From: Gonocerus acuteangulatus
Taxonomy: Eukaryota; Arthropoda; Insecta; Hemiptera; Coreidae
Direction: 5' to 3'
Assembly: GCA_946811695.1 (NCBI GenBank)
Contig: OX328125.1
Span: forward strand, 41,563,153 to 41,627,152
Length of the DNA stretch: 64,000 bases
Part shown: in pieces, positions 20,716 through 33,613 of the stretch
How the letters are laid out: every line of letters starts with the position of its first letter
Position numbering within the stretch: the first letter of the stretch is position 1
Notes under the pieces: model-generated
The model's input: only the letters and a program-made list of their open reading frames with translations
The model's database searches: none
Told to the model about the DNA's origin: nothing
Position numbers and translations under genes: made by a program

Positions 20716-21189
20716 AACAAAAATAATAATATCAGGACCTTGGAAGAGAAAGGGCGAATCTGAAAAATCTACTTTTTTTAATTTTATTTTTTGGTCCAGG
20801 AATATAAAGGTAACACGACACTTCGCCTTGTTTCTCTGGTTCGCTTTTAGTTCTCTCACAGTTTCAAGTTAAAGTGAATAGCACCATCTTCAATGTCCGA
20901 TTTCAAGGGCGAATCCCGGGTCGGAAACTCTCCTCCTAGTACTTAGTTACCCGTAATTCACTCGTGAAAATTATAATTAAAACATTAAATGTCAATTGCA
21001 TACTTTTTCAATCAGGTAAATGAGTCAGCATTCGATAGAGTAAACACTTCTAGAGCTTCGATTCAACAACATCCGGAATTTGTGGACAAAAATACAACAT
21101 ATTATCTATAAAACCTAATAATAGTATTATTTTTGACTAATCCTGTGATCAATCTACCTTTGGTTAGGAAGATGTTTGGGATCTGATAT

Positions 21190-21335
21190 TTATTATTAAA
21201 ATGTCAACCCATATAGTAGATATTTGGGACCGGTTATCTGCAGTTTACACGCTTTTTTAGCAGTGATAGGGCTGATGTTTTTCCTTTTTGGAAAGAAAAG
21301 CCACCACCTCTAGTGGGAATCGAACCCTCTGCCTA
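21190..21335 (-). repeat. SINE family S2, diverged fragment
   Basis: On the minus strand it carries the B-box-like GGGTTCGATTCCCACTAGAGG, then GAAAAGCC-type sequence and GGGCTGATG..., as in 34150-34362. The tRNA-like 5' end is lost. Confidence 0.65.
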
Positions 21336-21775
21336 TAGAATTTTAGGTATATTACTTATTACTAATGGATTGGTTTAGTTATTATTAAACAATGTATACA
21401 TTTATCTATGGAACAGTTTGATGAGAACTACTTATTCTAAAGTAAGCCTAAGTAATTGTTCCCAGAAAAGCGTTCAGGCATTTTATAATGCAAAAGAGAA
21501 TTGTGATGTCACACATTATAAGTTAGAGGCCTAACAATGGCATTAGTGGTAAAGGTCACAAATGAATGATTCACAATGGAAACCTCGTTACCGAAACACA
21601 GTTGATGTCACTCTCCGTTAACTTAAATTATACATCAGAAATAGCCCTGAACGCCGGCCGTTTAGTCTCTAGGGCCCTGTCTTGTCCAGAACGGATGTTT
21701 GGAGTTTAACACATATTTCAACCTCTTATCTAATAATTATATAATAAATATAAGGGAAGGCAGGTATGTACAAGT

Positions 21776-21814
21776 GATTAATACCTGTACATACAATATG
21801 TACAGGTATTAATC
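21776..21814. repeat. Short perfect inverted repeat, 18-bp arms
   Basis: GATTAATACCTGTACATA and its exact reverse complement flank a CAA loop. Weaker copies of the arm (GTATGTACA, CTGTACATAT) lie just outside. Confidence 0.85.
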
Positions 21815-22769
21815 ATATCTGTACATATATCAAGAAAATATCCTTAAAATAGAGAGATTTACGTGAAATGAAGAATAGTCAAGATCGCTCACAAACAATA
21901 AACATTTTTTTTTTTTTTATGACCAACTTATCGCCTTGATTTTCAGTCCTTTATCGGGGCGCCGGAAACAGAATAAGTACAAGTTAAGTTAAATAATAAA
22001 ATAACGTTATTATCATTGCATCGATGTTTAGTTTTGTTTCCATCTTAAAGGCACATTCGAGACATGTTTCATAAACACTAAATACAGTATAATGCACTAA
22101 TTGGTACGATTTATACACTTTAATCACAATTCACAATGGAAGACAGCACAGCACTAATTACTTCAAAGAAAACTTCTATTTAACTAAGAACTTACAATCT
22201 CAGTTTTGTGAGGGAAACGTAATTGTTTTTATTTGTGAATTCTCAGACAACAATCGTCAAACGTTACAACACAATTATTGACACAATGCAATGAAATATA
22301 AATGTAAAATACTCCTAACCAGTTTGGTATATACTACAAATGCTAATGAATGGGAGAATAATTATTTTCAAAATTAAAAAAAAAAATATGGTGGGTGTTA
22401 GTTGTTACTCCATTTTAGGAATGAGCAGATGGCACTACATCAGAAACACCTGAAACTATTTATTTAACAAAATCATTGTTGGCCAATGTAATTTGCCTCC
22501 ATAGTAACAACCCTCCCTTCCCGTTTTACAGATAATGTTGTACTGCATCGTTTACAATCAAATTTTAATCTGGAGTAAACTAAGAAGTGATTATTTGCGT
22601 AATCGATGTTGTTTTACAGCATCCTTATCTAACCATCCATACACGAATTTGATACTGATTATGAACAGACACAAACGTATATAGAAAATAATTTCTGGGG
22701 AGGGGGGGTCTGGTAGAATTTCGGGTGGAGGGGCTAACAGAATTTAGGGGGATGGAATACTAACAATCT
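21815..22769. other. AT-rich intron, no gene recognised
   Basis: A T17-like run occurs near 21904 and an A10 run near 22378. Otherwise featureless to reading. Confidence 0.4.
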
Positions 22770-22774
22770 AGACC

Positions 22775-22925
22775 TTGAAATAGTTAGCCAATTAAAACGT
22801 TATTACAGCCCAAACAAATTATTTTTTCTGAACTAAATGACCTTATTTAATTCATTTTAATGGATTTTATGACAAATTTTTACCGATTTCGGGGGGGGGG
22901 GGCTACAGCCCCGTCCTTTATATAC
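22775..22925. repeat. Dispersed repeat family R4, copy 1
   Basis: It shares TTAGCCAA.TAAAACG, AATTATTTTTTCTG.ACTAA, TTTTTACCG and a G-rich then C-rich end (GGGGGG...GCTACAGCCCC) with 29268-29435. Unknown type; non-coding. Confidence 0.65.
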
Positions 22926-24703
22926 TGAGCAGATATACTTTCCCGGTAATTCAGTAAGTCCGTCACCCGGATAGTGTCCATGAGATATGGAAACAGCTGA
23001 ATACCAGCATAGTTAGGATGTTGCTACAATAGTCAATAACAGGAGTACGAACCTCCCTCGCAGGAAATTATTAGCTTCCCATCCCTTATCAAACCCCTGC
23101 TGACAGGCTCCCCCCCCCAATCTACCGAATCCGTATATTTACCATAAAGGCCTATTCGTTCCTTCTCCCGTTTCCATGGGTTGTTCTGCCGTATAACCGC
23201 TCTTGTTCGACACTCGTAACTTAGCATTGTTAGCACTTCGCTTCCCTTCTTGTAAGGAGGGAAGCCGTTATATATTTGATGGTGCGTTAGTGTATGTATT
23301 TTTGCGTGGTGTCCGTAAGAAGTTGAATGATGTGATGACTACCTTGTACGATCAAAATCAAAGTAATTTTCTTGAAATTATAAATAAAAAATGAATCAGT
23401 ATTTTTTAATTCTTTATATCTAACGTTTTATATGGGATGTTTAAATATCCAAAAAAATACGTTTCGATTCTTGGAAAAAAATAATGGTGGCGCTGTGTCT
23501 GACAAACGGCAACCCTTTTTTCCACGGGCGATAGTTTGCAGGCGGCAATTTTTAATCTAGAACGAAAAACTAAAATCATTTCGAAAGAAGAAGGTTAAAT
23601 CTAGTAAAGTACGTAAGAGTTTTTAGAAATATTAATTTTTCGAAAACGGTGAACAATTGTTCATTTTATATTAAAAAATCCGTCGAAAATCAGTCCCAAC
23701 ATCGTTGTAATTCTACGAATCGAAAAAATCCTACGTTCATTAGTAGCAAATGTCATGAGGAAGCTGCACTGAAAATTTGAAGTTGATCGGGCAAAAATTG
23801 AAGGCGCGCCCGATTTGAATAACATAGTTTTTAACGACTTTAAGTTTAACGAATTTAAAGTTTAACGTCTTTAAAGTTTAATGTTTTGAAATGTTCATTT
23901 CTTTCCTATTTAATTATTTTACATACTTTCTTGTAATAAAGAAAATAAAAATGGGTTTTAATTTTGAAATGTATTAAAGGAGTACCAAAGAAAAATTTAA
24001 CAATTAAAAAGGGACCAATCGTAGCTCGCACAAAAAAGTATCTTCAAATCATTACCGCGTTCACGCGGCATCGGGAGTTCACTCGGAAAATTGTATTTTT
24101 TGCCCATTTAAAAAATATTTCTTCGCATAAATACTCTTCGATATAATTTTTAATTAGTTAAGGAAGAATTTTAGCCCACAAAAAAAATTACCCCTGAAAC
24201 AAGTCTAGTCAAGTCAGTAGGTAATTATCCGCTTCCTCTTTTGTTGTTATTAATTTAGCGTGACTGTCTCCTAATGTGCTACGTACTGTGTTTTCCAGGT
24301 TGGCATATGAAAAATAAATTGTGCATAATGAACACTTTAGGTGAGATTACTTAGAAATGCTAAATTATCTACTAATTGAGAAAAACAATTACGAGCCAGA
24401 ATACTTGAAACCGTTAAAGCTGTAACACATCGAAGATACACTCGCAACATTACAACTATAGACGACATAGCTAAACACAAAATTTTATTAATATCATACA
24501 GAAATTCACAACAGAGTAGTACAAATGCTATCTTTTTAAATTTCTTACTTCTAACTTTTGTGTCTTAAAATTACTTTTAAATTTAACTCGTGGATCACTA
24601 CGTTCCAAGTGATGACAAACATTATGGTCTTCGGGTATTGATACAACTTCATCACAGACGTTTCGAGACATGTGGCTAGCATGGTTTAAGTCTGAGAATG
24701 AGC
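22926..24703. other. Intron sequence, no gene recognised
   Basis: The stretch 23830-23885 holds three near-copies of TTAAAGTTTAACG. Short open frames at 23203-23394 and 23964-24146 match nothing known to me. Confidence 0.4.
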
Positions 24704-25361
24704 TTTTAGCGGGTTTCCTCCCTCCCACCGTAGGGAGGAAACCCGCTTATGAGTTTTACCTTACGACACAATCCGGAAGTGCCGACTAGAAAGGCTTACT
24801 AAACAGTAGCCCAAATTTGTTCGCTATCTGACAGGATAGAAAATGGTCCAATTTTGATAAAATTTGGTACAAAAATCGTTGTCTAATTTGAAAGGTGAAG
24901 TTCGTTATCCAGCATAATCCGTCCATCGGAACACAGGTTTTCCAAGCGAAATTCGCACGGTAATAATAGTAGTACATTTTAGAAAATATAACACGATCCG
25001 AAAACTTTTCATGTCTATTAATAACATTTTTTGTCTAATATGTCCTTGCCTCCAAATGCAACCAAAATTTAAATATATCAGATTAGACGAATGTCAAACA
25101 TCTGGAACGTGATACTCAAACTGAAAACTAGTTTGGAAAAGTAGTTGTATCAATGTTTCTCGTAAACGGTAAGAGATATCGCTTTAAAAATGGTTTCATT
25201 AGTTGTCCTATCTTATGGAACCTATAAAACGAGTACCTGCAAGCATATTAACGAGCACAAATTGTATCAAACGAATTTCGCACAAAACAAAATGTTCCAG
25301 TGTTTTTGGACCAAATGTCTGTCAAAATCGGACCATTATTGAGCCTGAGACAGAGCGAACA

Positions 25362-25424
<63 letters not shown>

Positions 25425-25561
25425 AAATTTGAACCAACATTCTTTTCGTGTTCTATTGGTACTGAAACATGAAATTTTCTAGCCGGCACTTCCGGATTGC
25501 GTCATGAGGTCAACTTAAGCGGGTTTCATGCCTATGGAGGGAGGGGGGAAACCCGCTAAAA
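24704..25561. mobile_element. R1 repeat unit with inverted hairpin ends
   Basis: It begins TTTTAGCGGGTTTCCTCCC and ends GGGGGGAAACCCGCTAAAA. The left part (24704-24960) is an R1 tail in minus orientation (AATCCGGAAGTGCCGACTAG, AAAATTTGGTACAAAAAT). The right part (about 25080-25561) is an R1 unit in plus orientation with its TA microsatellite at 25363-25420. So the same hairpin-bearing sequence lies at both termini, facing outward. No target duplication is obvious. Confidence 0.7.
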
Positions 25562-25947
25562 ACTAAAGATGTTTCAAAATTATGTGAGTTTAATGTAATA
25601 CAGTAAAAAAAAAAAAAGAAAAAAAAAAAAAAAAAAAAAGAAAGAAAAATGGCATGTTTAATTCTTATTTCTATGAAAAAATAATGTTTAAAGTATATAA
25701 AGAGTTTTAATATATTATCTGTAAGAAGGAAAACAGAATTGGTAAGAACTTCCGTCCCCTTGCCCTAAGCCAAAGTTTAAGCAGGGCCACTAAAGATAAG
25801 TAGAAAGATGATCAAAGTTCCCGAAACCTATTAATTTCTACCAATATTTGTTTTAAAACTAATTTCTCGTTACCCCCTCATAGCCTAGGAAGCAAAATTA
25901 GGTTTTATAATCACCGTCTTCATTTACTTTTATATTCATATAAATCA
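25562..25947. other. AT-rich intron with A-rich runs
   Basis: An interrupted poly(A) tract spans about 25604-25650. No gene recognised. Confidence 0.4.
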
Positions 25948-26110
25948 GTCCCTTAACCAGATAAGAGGAACCAGTGGGGAAGATACTGTAGAAGTATGTG
26001 ATTCTACAGTAGAATTATCTGATCTTGGTCATAGAGCATTCTACGAATGGTCAGAGTTATGCTCCGGCCGCCTGATTTTACCCTTGCCAGGAACCTATTA
26101 AATTAATTGA
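25948..26110 (+). repeat. Dispersed repeat family R3, diverged copy
   Basis: It shares CAGTCCC, GATACT, GTATGTGATTC, GCTCCGGCCGCCTGATTTT and TATTAAATTAATT with the better copies at 39869-40058 and 59250-59435. Confidence 0.65.
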
Positions 26111-26289
26111 AGGCTGGGACTCCCTGGGACACCGATTTTGACCCTCAAACGACGACGGACGCTGTATAAGATATAATAATAATTACGTGTCCTGGTTTTG
26201 AATTCATGCTTTCCAGAACATTGTGTACCTATACATTTAATGAAAATGTAACGGATCACTGTCTGTACATGGAAGATATATCGGTTCAT

Positions 26290-26892
26290 AAATAAAAAAA
26301 GTTATGAGAAAAATTCCGGCCGAGGACCGCGCCGCTGCCTTAGCATTCAATTATTCGCATCGAACACACGAATTCCGTAGGTGCATGGCGTAAAAGTTGC
26401 ATTCGATAACTGACTGTATGCACCTTTACGATATTCATTTTCTGTCTAAAGTTTTTGTAGTATATTTTCTTAGATTGGGTTAGTAGTTCATATTCCAGAC
26501 TTGAAATTAATGTAAAACTAAAGTATCTATTAGATATTTCAATATTTTAAATTTTAGAGTTTATAGGGTTTCTAAATAAGGGTTTATAGGTTTTGTGAAT
26601 TAGGGTTTATAGGATTTGTATTTAGTATAGCTTAGGGATTTCTTTTCTTGATTTTATTTATTTCTTTAACATTTTCTTTAGCAATCCTAGCAGCTTGTAT
26701 GCTTTGTTCCTCGATGCCTGTATGTATAATATCGTGTGTAGAGAAGCATTACTGTAAAGTAAGTTTTTAAATACCCAAACGACTGTGTTGTGTTTGTAAT
26801 CCAAAATAAACCAAAAGATGTATCCTAAAAATGCTGCCCAATGTCACTATTCCATGCGGACGAAGTCGTGGGCCCAGCTAGTTTGATATATA
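26290..26892 (-). repeat. Possible retroposon with CACGACTTCGTCCGC head
   Basis: On the minus strand the unit begins at about 26885 with CTAGCTGGGCCCACGACTTC, then GTCCGCATGGAAT. This motif recurs at transposon starts in many insect genomes, often near RTE-type elements. The downstream extent to about 26290 is a guess. Confidence 0.4.
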
Positions 26893-27166
26893 AACAAACA
26901 TCAAAACGTCATTCATGAGTGCAACCACAATAGCTATTTATTCATAATAATCGTAATAATGTCACTCGATTTTGCAAATAGTGCCCCGACAGGAAGGAAA
27001 GCAGTAAATATTTACATTAGTTTTTAATTTTACTTTTGGTGACGGACTTGGCAGAGAGACAGGATTTGGAGTAACAACTCCTTTGGTCCCTTGCCAGGGT
27101 GTGACGGTAGATAGGAAATGTATCCTAGTACTATCAAGATACAAGTATCGTTGCTTTCTTTCCTCC

Positions 27167-27385
27167 CTTCATAGGGAGGAAACCCGCTTATGACGTTTAC
27201 ATTTGACGCAATCCGGAAGTACCGACGAGAAATGACGACGTTTCAGATCATATAGGTCACGAAAAAAAAAACAGTTGCTCAAATATGTATATGTGTATGT
27301 ATATATATTCTTCGGTCTTTCCTAGCTGCAGCAAAAATGGTCCGATTTTGATTTTTGGTACAAAAATACTAACACCATCAAGAAG
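27167..27385 (-). repeat. R1 repeat tail, minus orientation
   Basis: It starts at the hairpin (CCTCCCTTCATAGGGAGG) and continues AATCCGGAAGTACCGACGAG. A short TA/TG repeat lies near 27283-27308 where other copies have the microsatellite, then AAAATGGTCCGATTTTGAT. The 5' part is missing. Confidence 0.7.
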
Positions 27386-29149
27386 TTCGCCCTCAGTCGT
27401 GAAGGTTAACTCATATAAGCTCTGAAGATGGTAGCATGAGCTGCTGAAAGCGCTTATCTGGAAAAATAAGACGAATTGTAAAGGACTTTTTTCATTTTTG
27501 GTATTTTTAGAATTATGTTTTTCATCAACCGAGTGTAGAAAACTTTATTTTTACCCCCATTCCGTAATACATATTCAGTGAATTTTCAAATTATATTGTA
27601 CATATATAATATTATAATTTATATTTCTTATATGCCTAGACATCAATGTTTATTTTCTCTAAAAACAAATTCGAATTTGCCTGCATAAAAGAGGTATAAG
27701 GGAAAATGTTAAAAGGGGGGTTATGATTTCATATTTAGTGCTTCCTATTCCGCCATGTTTCTGTAATTAGAGGCTGATAATTATGCGATATCAATATTGA
27801 AACAATTAACTTTTCAATTGACATTTCTAAATTTATTACGATATAAATGCGTTACCAAACAATCTTGAAAAATTATTCCAAGTATATATTTGTTGAATCT
27901 ATCATAAAAAATAGTTTTATATATATTATTTATTTATTAACTTTAAGAGCCGCACAGCAATGGTGATCTGCCCTAATATACTTTATATAAAATATAAGAA
28001 ATAAAATAATAAATTATGAGCAAAGGTTCAGTAGCAAAATTATAAAATAAAGGTGAATGAATAATAAACGAAAAATAAACAACAACAAAAATTTAGATAT
28101 ACCTAAAGAATTAAGAAAAATAATAAAATAAATAAATACAGAATTAAACATATAATTTTCATGGTAATAATAAATAGTAACCTTAATTATATTGGAGTTT
28201 AAATCGGAGGTCTATTATCCTGAAATAAGTACCGTTGACTTGGCAAAAATTGGGAATTATGTGTGGTATTACTATATTTTATTATATGTGTTTGTCGTCT
28301 TTAAGTACATCAGTATGATATAAATATGTGGGAACCTATCTAAATATTTAATATATTTCTTTTAAAAACTCAAAATAATATGAACTTTCTCTTTTTACAA
28401 GCCTTGTATGTTTAATGACAAATTCATTTTAAAAAGAATTAAATAAAACAACATCCAATAAAAAAATGAGAAAAACGGAGGCAGAGAGAACCCAAATGCA
28501 TTGATTTAAAAAATTGCATGAGAACCGTGTTCGTTAAAAATTTAATAATTTTTGGAATGTATCTTAGTTTTCATGAAAGACAAACGTCTGAGAAACTCCT
28601 CAACTCTATCAGTTGTTTTGGAGTTACAGAAAATTCTTTTTTTATTCACTATTCTCGAATACAGTTATAGATATCGTCTTAAAAATGATTCCATTCGATT
28701 CCAGTTACACGAAATACCAACAAAAAGTCTAGCTGGAACTTTTATTGAAATATTGTAAACGATAAAAATCGGCTTGTTGGATATAATTTTTTTCTTTGAA
28801 TTTAAACATGTTCAAACGCATTAGTTACGTACGTACTGCGTGAAGCATCCATTTAACATTTACAATTATTAACTACGTTGCAACTTGTAGCGGATACAGT
28901 CTACGTTGAAAGCACTATTAATTTCTTTCTACGAATTTTCTTCAATGAATCTTACCATAACCCTTCATTTTCCTGCGATAGATCCTCCTCAAAATTAGCA
29001 TTACTAATGTAGTACCTGAATAAACAATACCAAATTAAAATAAACAGATTTCTTGAATACTAATAACAATTTTTTATAGACCCATTTGGTCATGCTGGAT
29101 CCGCATCTCAGATCAGAAATACATTTCACTTCATAAGTTTTTTGTATAT
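27386..29149. other. Very AT-rich intron, no gene recognised
   Basis: Many stops in all frames. A CTGAAGA...GAAAGCGC motif lies at 27424-27455. Confidence 0.4.
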
Positions 29150-29255
<106 letters not shown>

Positions 29256-29267
29256 GTCTGAGCCAAT

Positions 29268-29435
29268 AATTAGCCAACTAAAACGCTTTTGCACCCCCAA
29301 AAAATTATTTTTTCTGGACTAAGTGGTCTTAAGAAATTTATTTTTGAGGTTTTTATGACCTATTTTTACCGGTTGAATCAACATTTCGGGGGAGGGGTGC
29401 TCTAGCCCCCTTAGCCCCCCCTTATAAACGCCCAG
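29268..29435. repeat. Dispersed repeat family R4, copy 2
   Basis: The same order of motifs as 22775-22925: TTAGCCAACTAAAACG, AATTATTTTTTCTGGACTAA, TTTTTACCGGTT, then GGGGGAGGGG...CTAGCCCCC. Ends not defined. Confidence 0.65.
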
Positions 29436-30771
29436 GTCAGAAAGCGGTGGGAAGATATAAGACACATAACCAACATTTTTCAAGGGCTCCTGATTGATCC
29501 GTAATAATCGATACTGCTAATAATATACATACAGGTTACCCGAAAATAAGGTGTACGCTGTTGACTAGATCTTATACAGTTTTTTCTGTGCAATACATAT
29601 ACACATGTCATTTTAACATTGTGAAATTGTAGAGGTATTTAATAGTTATCATTTAGTTTTTAATAGCTATTTCATAGTTATACTTATAGATTTCTGTGTA
29701 CCTTTCGATAAACATAAGATAATCAACGACATTTTAAATGATCTTGTTTTATCGAGTTCTTTGGACGTTTGGCCATTTTGCAATATCAAAGGAAAGCACA
29801 ACATCAAGTCAAGTTAGAAGAGATATAACTTTTTTTCTTCTTTGTGCTAGGGTCTGCTTAAGGCCATTTGAGTATTTATGTGAGTAATTGATTTTGTTGG
29901 TTTTTAAACCATTATAGATGTTTAAATTTACTCTTTACCGTTTCCACAACAGTAATAAATCGCTAGAGTGGGATGATATACCACTTTATCTTCTTATAAT
30001 AAAATAGTTTGTTTAATGGCCTTAAATTAGGGTTGGAACGTTCTGAAGACTAAAATATATTTATTAAGTGTTTATGCTAATTGAGAATTGACTATCCAAT
30101 TTCTCCGGGCTAACAGCCCCAATCCATTTTACTTACTAATTTCTTGAAATGCAACTGAATTTCTTGAATTGTGTATCTGTCTTCAGAATACCAGTAATCA
30201 AGTTAAATAAAATAACAGTGAATGATCTTTTACATGTAGTTCTGCTTTTTAAACTTAGATTCAAACCAAAAAAATGAATATTTTAGGTTCAAAATAAAAT
30301 ATAGAATGTACATACTTCCTTCTGCCCTCATATATAATCCGATTCCTCCAAAGAGTGCCCATTGTGCTTTTCTTGGTTGGTATTGAATTCTGTACAAATC
30401 CCAAATTTGTTTTTCTGCAAACATATTTTTAAGTACAATGATTTGCTACGAATGATGATGTAATAATTCTAGAGGGGCTCCCATATTTTTCGTGTATTGG
30501 TGGCAAAAATTCATTTTTATTCAATGAAATTGTTTATGTTAAGGAAATACTTGAAAATCGAAAATTATATTTCTAATTTATTATTTAATGTTCGATTGTC
30601 CGACCTGAGATGATTGACTCGTTAATTACAAATCGATCGCAAATCGGAGAAATATGGTGAAATCTTCGTTGTGATGAACCGAAAAATAAACTGTAATGGA
30701 TATCGAATGGGAGCTCCTTGTTTAATCTCTTTTATAAATAAGATAATAAAAACTACTTTGATTTTTCAGTG
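29436..30771. other. AT-rich intron, no gene recognised
   Basis: Only short frames, none with recognisable motifs. Confidence 0.4.
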
Positions 30772-31888
30772 GGTCATTCCATACCAGTTCATCCAGGCAT
30801 GTCACCCATGTCCTCAGATTTGGCTGACAAATTTTTTATTTGCTTATTTGACCATCCTAATAACCAATACGAAGTTTTAAGAAATAATCTCAACCAGTTT
30901 TTAAGTTATGAATTTTTGAAATTTAGTAAAATAGAATTAAAATGGTGTTTCCAAGGCAGGGCATGCATAGGTCAATACTGGTCTAATACATGCTTTATAC
31001 AGTAGAATTTTGTTTTTAGTGCTTAGTTTACATTTTCTGCTAAAATAAGGGTAGATTTGGCAGAGTGTTTTGTTTGCTTTGTTACATATTTCATTGACGT
31101 CGTCTGTGAAGGTTAGCCCTTTGTCTAGTGTTATTCCTAGATATTTTATATTTTTTGAGCATGGTATAACAATATTTTCGACTTCAAGTGGCTGTGTATT
31201 TTAAGGTCTTCTTTTAGTAAATATTATGGCTTGTGAAATAAAATATATTATTTCGCAATTAAAGGGAATAATAGAGGTTTTCAACTCAATAAAAACTTTA
31301 AATAAATTTATTTCATCTGATTTATTCAGTATAACATGAATTTTAACTTTTAGGAATTTTTAAACATACAAGCAGGCAAAAAGCCATTAATTTTATTCCA
31401 GATTATATTAGTAAACGTCTTTAGGTTAAATTAAAAAAAAACAAAATTACTTTGGTTACTGCTATGCCTTTGGTCAATAATTGCCTTTAAACATTTTTTG
31501 TTTTTCGATTAAAAAATGTCTGAAAATTTAAGTTTACCAAAGCATTACACAGAAATATAAATTGATAATTAGCCAAATATATTTTTCCAATAATCTCCAG
31601 ACATTTCTGAACAATTTGATGAAAAAATTATTGCTTTATGTTAAATTTTATGGAAGTTATGGATTTTTTAATACAATAACAACACCGAAAGTGATAGCCT
31701 TGGAAACATCATTTTAATTCTATTTTACTAAATTTCAAAAATTCATAACTTAAAAACTGGTTAAGATTATCTCTTAAAACTTCGTATTGGTTATTAGGAT
31801 GGTCAAATAAGCAAATAAAAAAATTTTCAGCCAAATCTGAGGACATGTGTGACATGCCTGGATGAACTGGTATGGAATGATCCCAGTA
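30772..31888. mobile_element. Element with about 185-bp terminal inverted repeats
   Basis: The left arm, about 30772-30957 (GGGTCATTCCATACCAGTTC...GGTGTTTCCAAGGC), is repeated in reverse at about 31692-31888 with few differences. The interior holds a minus-strand Jockey-like RT scrap next to the left arm and non-coding AT-rich DNA. The superfamily is not identified. Confidence 0.7.
30957..31210 (-). pseudogene. Jockey-like LINE reverse-transcriptase fragment
   Basis: The minus strand reads KNIKYLGITLDKGLTFTDDV, then KANKTLCQIYPYFSRKCKL and KNKILLYKACIRPVLTYA. This is the post-catalytic thumb region of Jockey-clade reverse transcriptases (YLGV.LD..L.w..H, K..LYK..IRP.LTY). No stop interrupts these about 75 residues, but neither the catalytic FADD region nor the end is present. 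It stops abruptly at the inverted repeat near 30957. Confidence 0.85.
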
Positions 31889-32686
31889 TCATATACTCCC
31901 CAACACATACTGAGGTAGTAGCATATGACTACACATAATAAAATAAATCCTAAAACCATCGCATTAAAAAAGTCCGACTCGCAGGAACTGCATCATCTTA
32001 GCGCGGTTCCTGTTCATATCCCTATTGTCATTTGAAAAGCTTAGAATAGTAACAGATAATATTTTCCTCGGCCTTTGTTCAAAGGGTTTTATGGCTTTAC
32101 CTGGTCGGGTCCGCCAGACCCTAGAATCCTCTTCTAGAAGAAGAATTCTCTTCTTCGATACTTCATTTCATATGTTTCAATGAATTGGAAAATATCAAAA
32201 TTTTTCACATATTCCTGTGTTCTTTTACTATAGTAATAATTCTATAAATAAAATCAATTAAAAAATAAAATAAAAAAACCAACAGCATGAAGGCAATTGA
32301 AAATATTCAAAAGACATCATCGAATCTCTTTCTCTTGGCAAGCTATATTTCTAACAAGGAATTGTTTTTCTTATTTTACCTAATCTGTTTTATTGTCAAA
32401 TACATTATCCAACTATAAGCAATTAAAAAATAACAAGAAATAAAAACAGACAAAAAGAACAGTTCGAATAAACGAAATTAATTACTTCAAAGTTTAAGCA
32501 CTTATTTCTCCGATTGACTTCACCTAATCAAAAATTGTTTCAGAATCTTTTTTGTAGATAATTTATAAAGCTTTCAATTAATTTCTATCCACTTATCACG
32601 ATTTCCCAACCGTCTTCGAGATATTAATGAAATTATACGAAGTTCCCAAAACTTTTCATGTCTGTTCATAAAATATTTTAATCTAA

Positions 32687-32690
<4 letters not shown>

Positions 32691-32744
<54 letters not shown>

Positions 32745-33088
32745 AGGCGTGCCAACCTTACGGTCATTAACGCCAGTGGAGAATGTTAGGCCTATGATGG
32801 AAAGGACAATGGCGACCCAGCGGGAGACGGGAAGAGGCAGGGGGAGAGAAGGACCCGGAGGCCCAGCCCGACAACCCTAATCCTTATTATCGTGACTGGA
32901 GGTTAAGCTTGCTATGAGAGCTACCGCTGCTGGGATATGCTCGCTCCCCCTCTCACAGAGCACCCACATCCCACGGAGCTCGGGACAAATCTTGTCCGAG
33001 TTGTCGGGCAGGGCCCCCGACGCCAGTCCCGATCCCCAGGCCCCAGGCCCGCACCACGCCAGCTCGCCAAGCCTGTCCTCTCCAGTCC
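32691..33088 (-). mobile_element. GC-rich retroposon with uninterrupted A53 tail
   Basis: T53 (32691-32743), i.e. a poly(A) tail on the minus strand, is followed by about 345 bp of markedly GC-rich sequence. It is flanked by 15-bp direct repeats with one mismatch (32676-32690, 33089-33103). The paralogous repeat at 42296-42315 lacks it and shows a single copy of the target. It is a SINE or a 5'-truncated LINE; I could not name the family. Its 3' end before the tail is GTTGGCACGCCTC. Confidence 0.88.
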
Positions 33089-33501
33089 TTTTATTCTAAC
33101 CCTTCCTCAACTCCAAACGTAACCAAAAGTTTAACATGTTAGTTTTGATGAAATTCAAACATGCAAAAAATGTTTTAACTGAATCCCATGATTCTAAGTA
33201 ACCAAACCAAAAACTTGATTTAACAACTTTTTTTCCGATTTCCTCAGAAACGGTTAAAGCTATCACCTTAAAAATGGGTTCATTCGTTTTACTAGCCCAA
33301 GAAGCCTATAAAACGGGTACTTGCAAGCATATGAACTCAAAAACGTAAGCGTTACGATTTTTTTTGCGCGAATTTCGCCCCAAACGCCATCTTCCAGTGG
33401 GCTGATTTTGCGGGTTAACGAACTTGACCTTTCAAATTAGACGAAAGATTTTTGTACCAAATTTCATCAAACCATTCGTCTGGGAGCTACAGAGCGAACA
33501 G

Positions 33502-33506
<5 letters not shown>

Positions 33507-33569
<63 letters not shown>

Positions 33570-33571
33570 TA

Positions 33572-33609
<38 letters not shown>
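33507..33609. repeat. (TA)n microsatellite inside an R1 repeat
   Basis: TA repeat with one AATTAATAAA break. It lies between ACAGACAAA and ACAAATTTGAACC, the same site as in the other R1 copies. Confidence 0.95.

Positions 33610-33613
<4 letters not shown>

Noticed and set aside
25360..25430. Open frames of repeated Ile-Tyr (also at 29150-29260, 33507-33610, 42722-42770, 62176-62230) and of Thr-His or Cys-Val at 60030-60153
   Set aside because: These are translations of TA and AC microsatellites.
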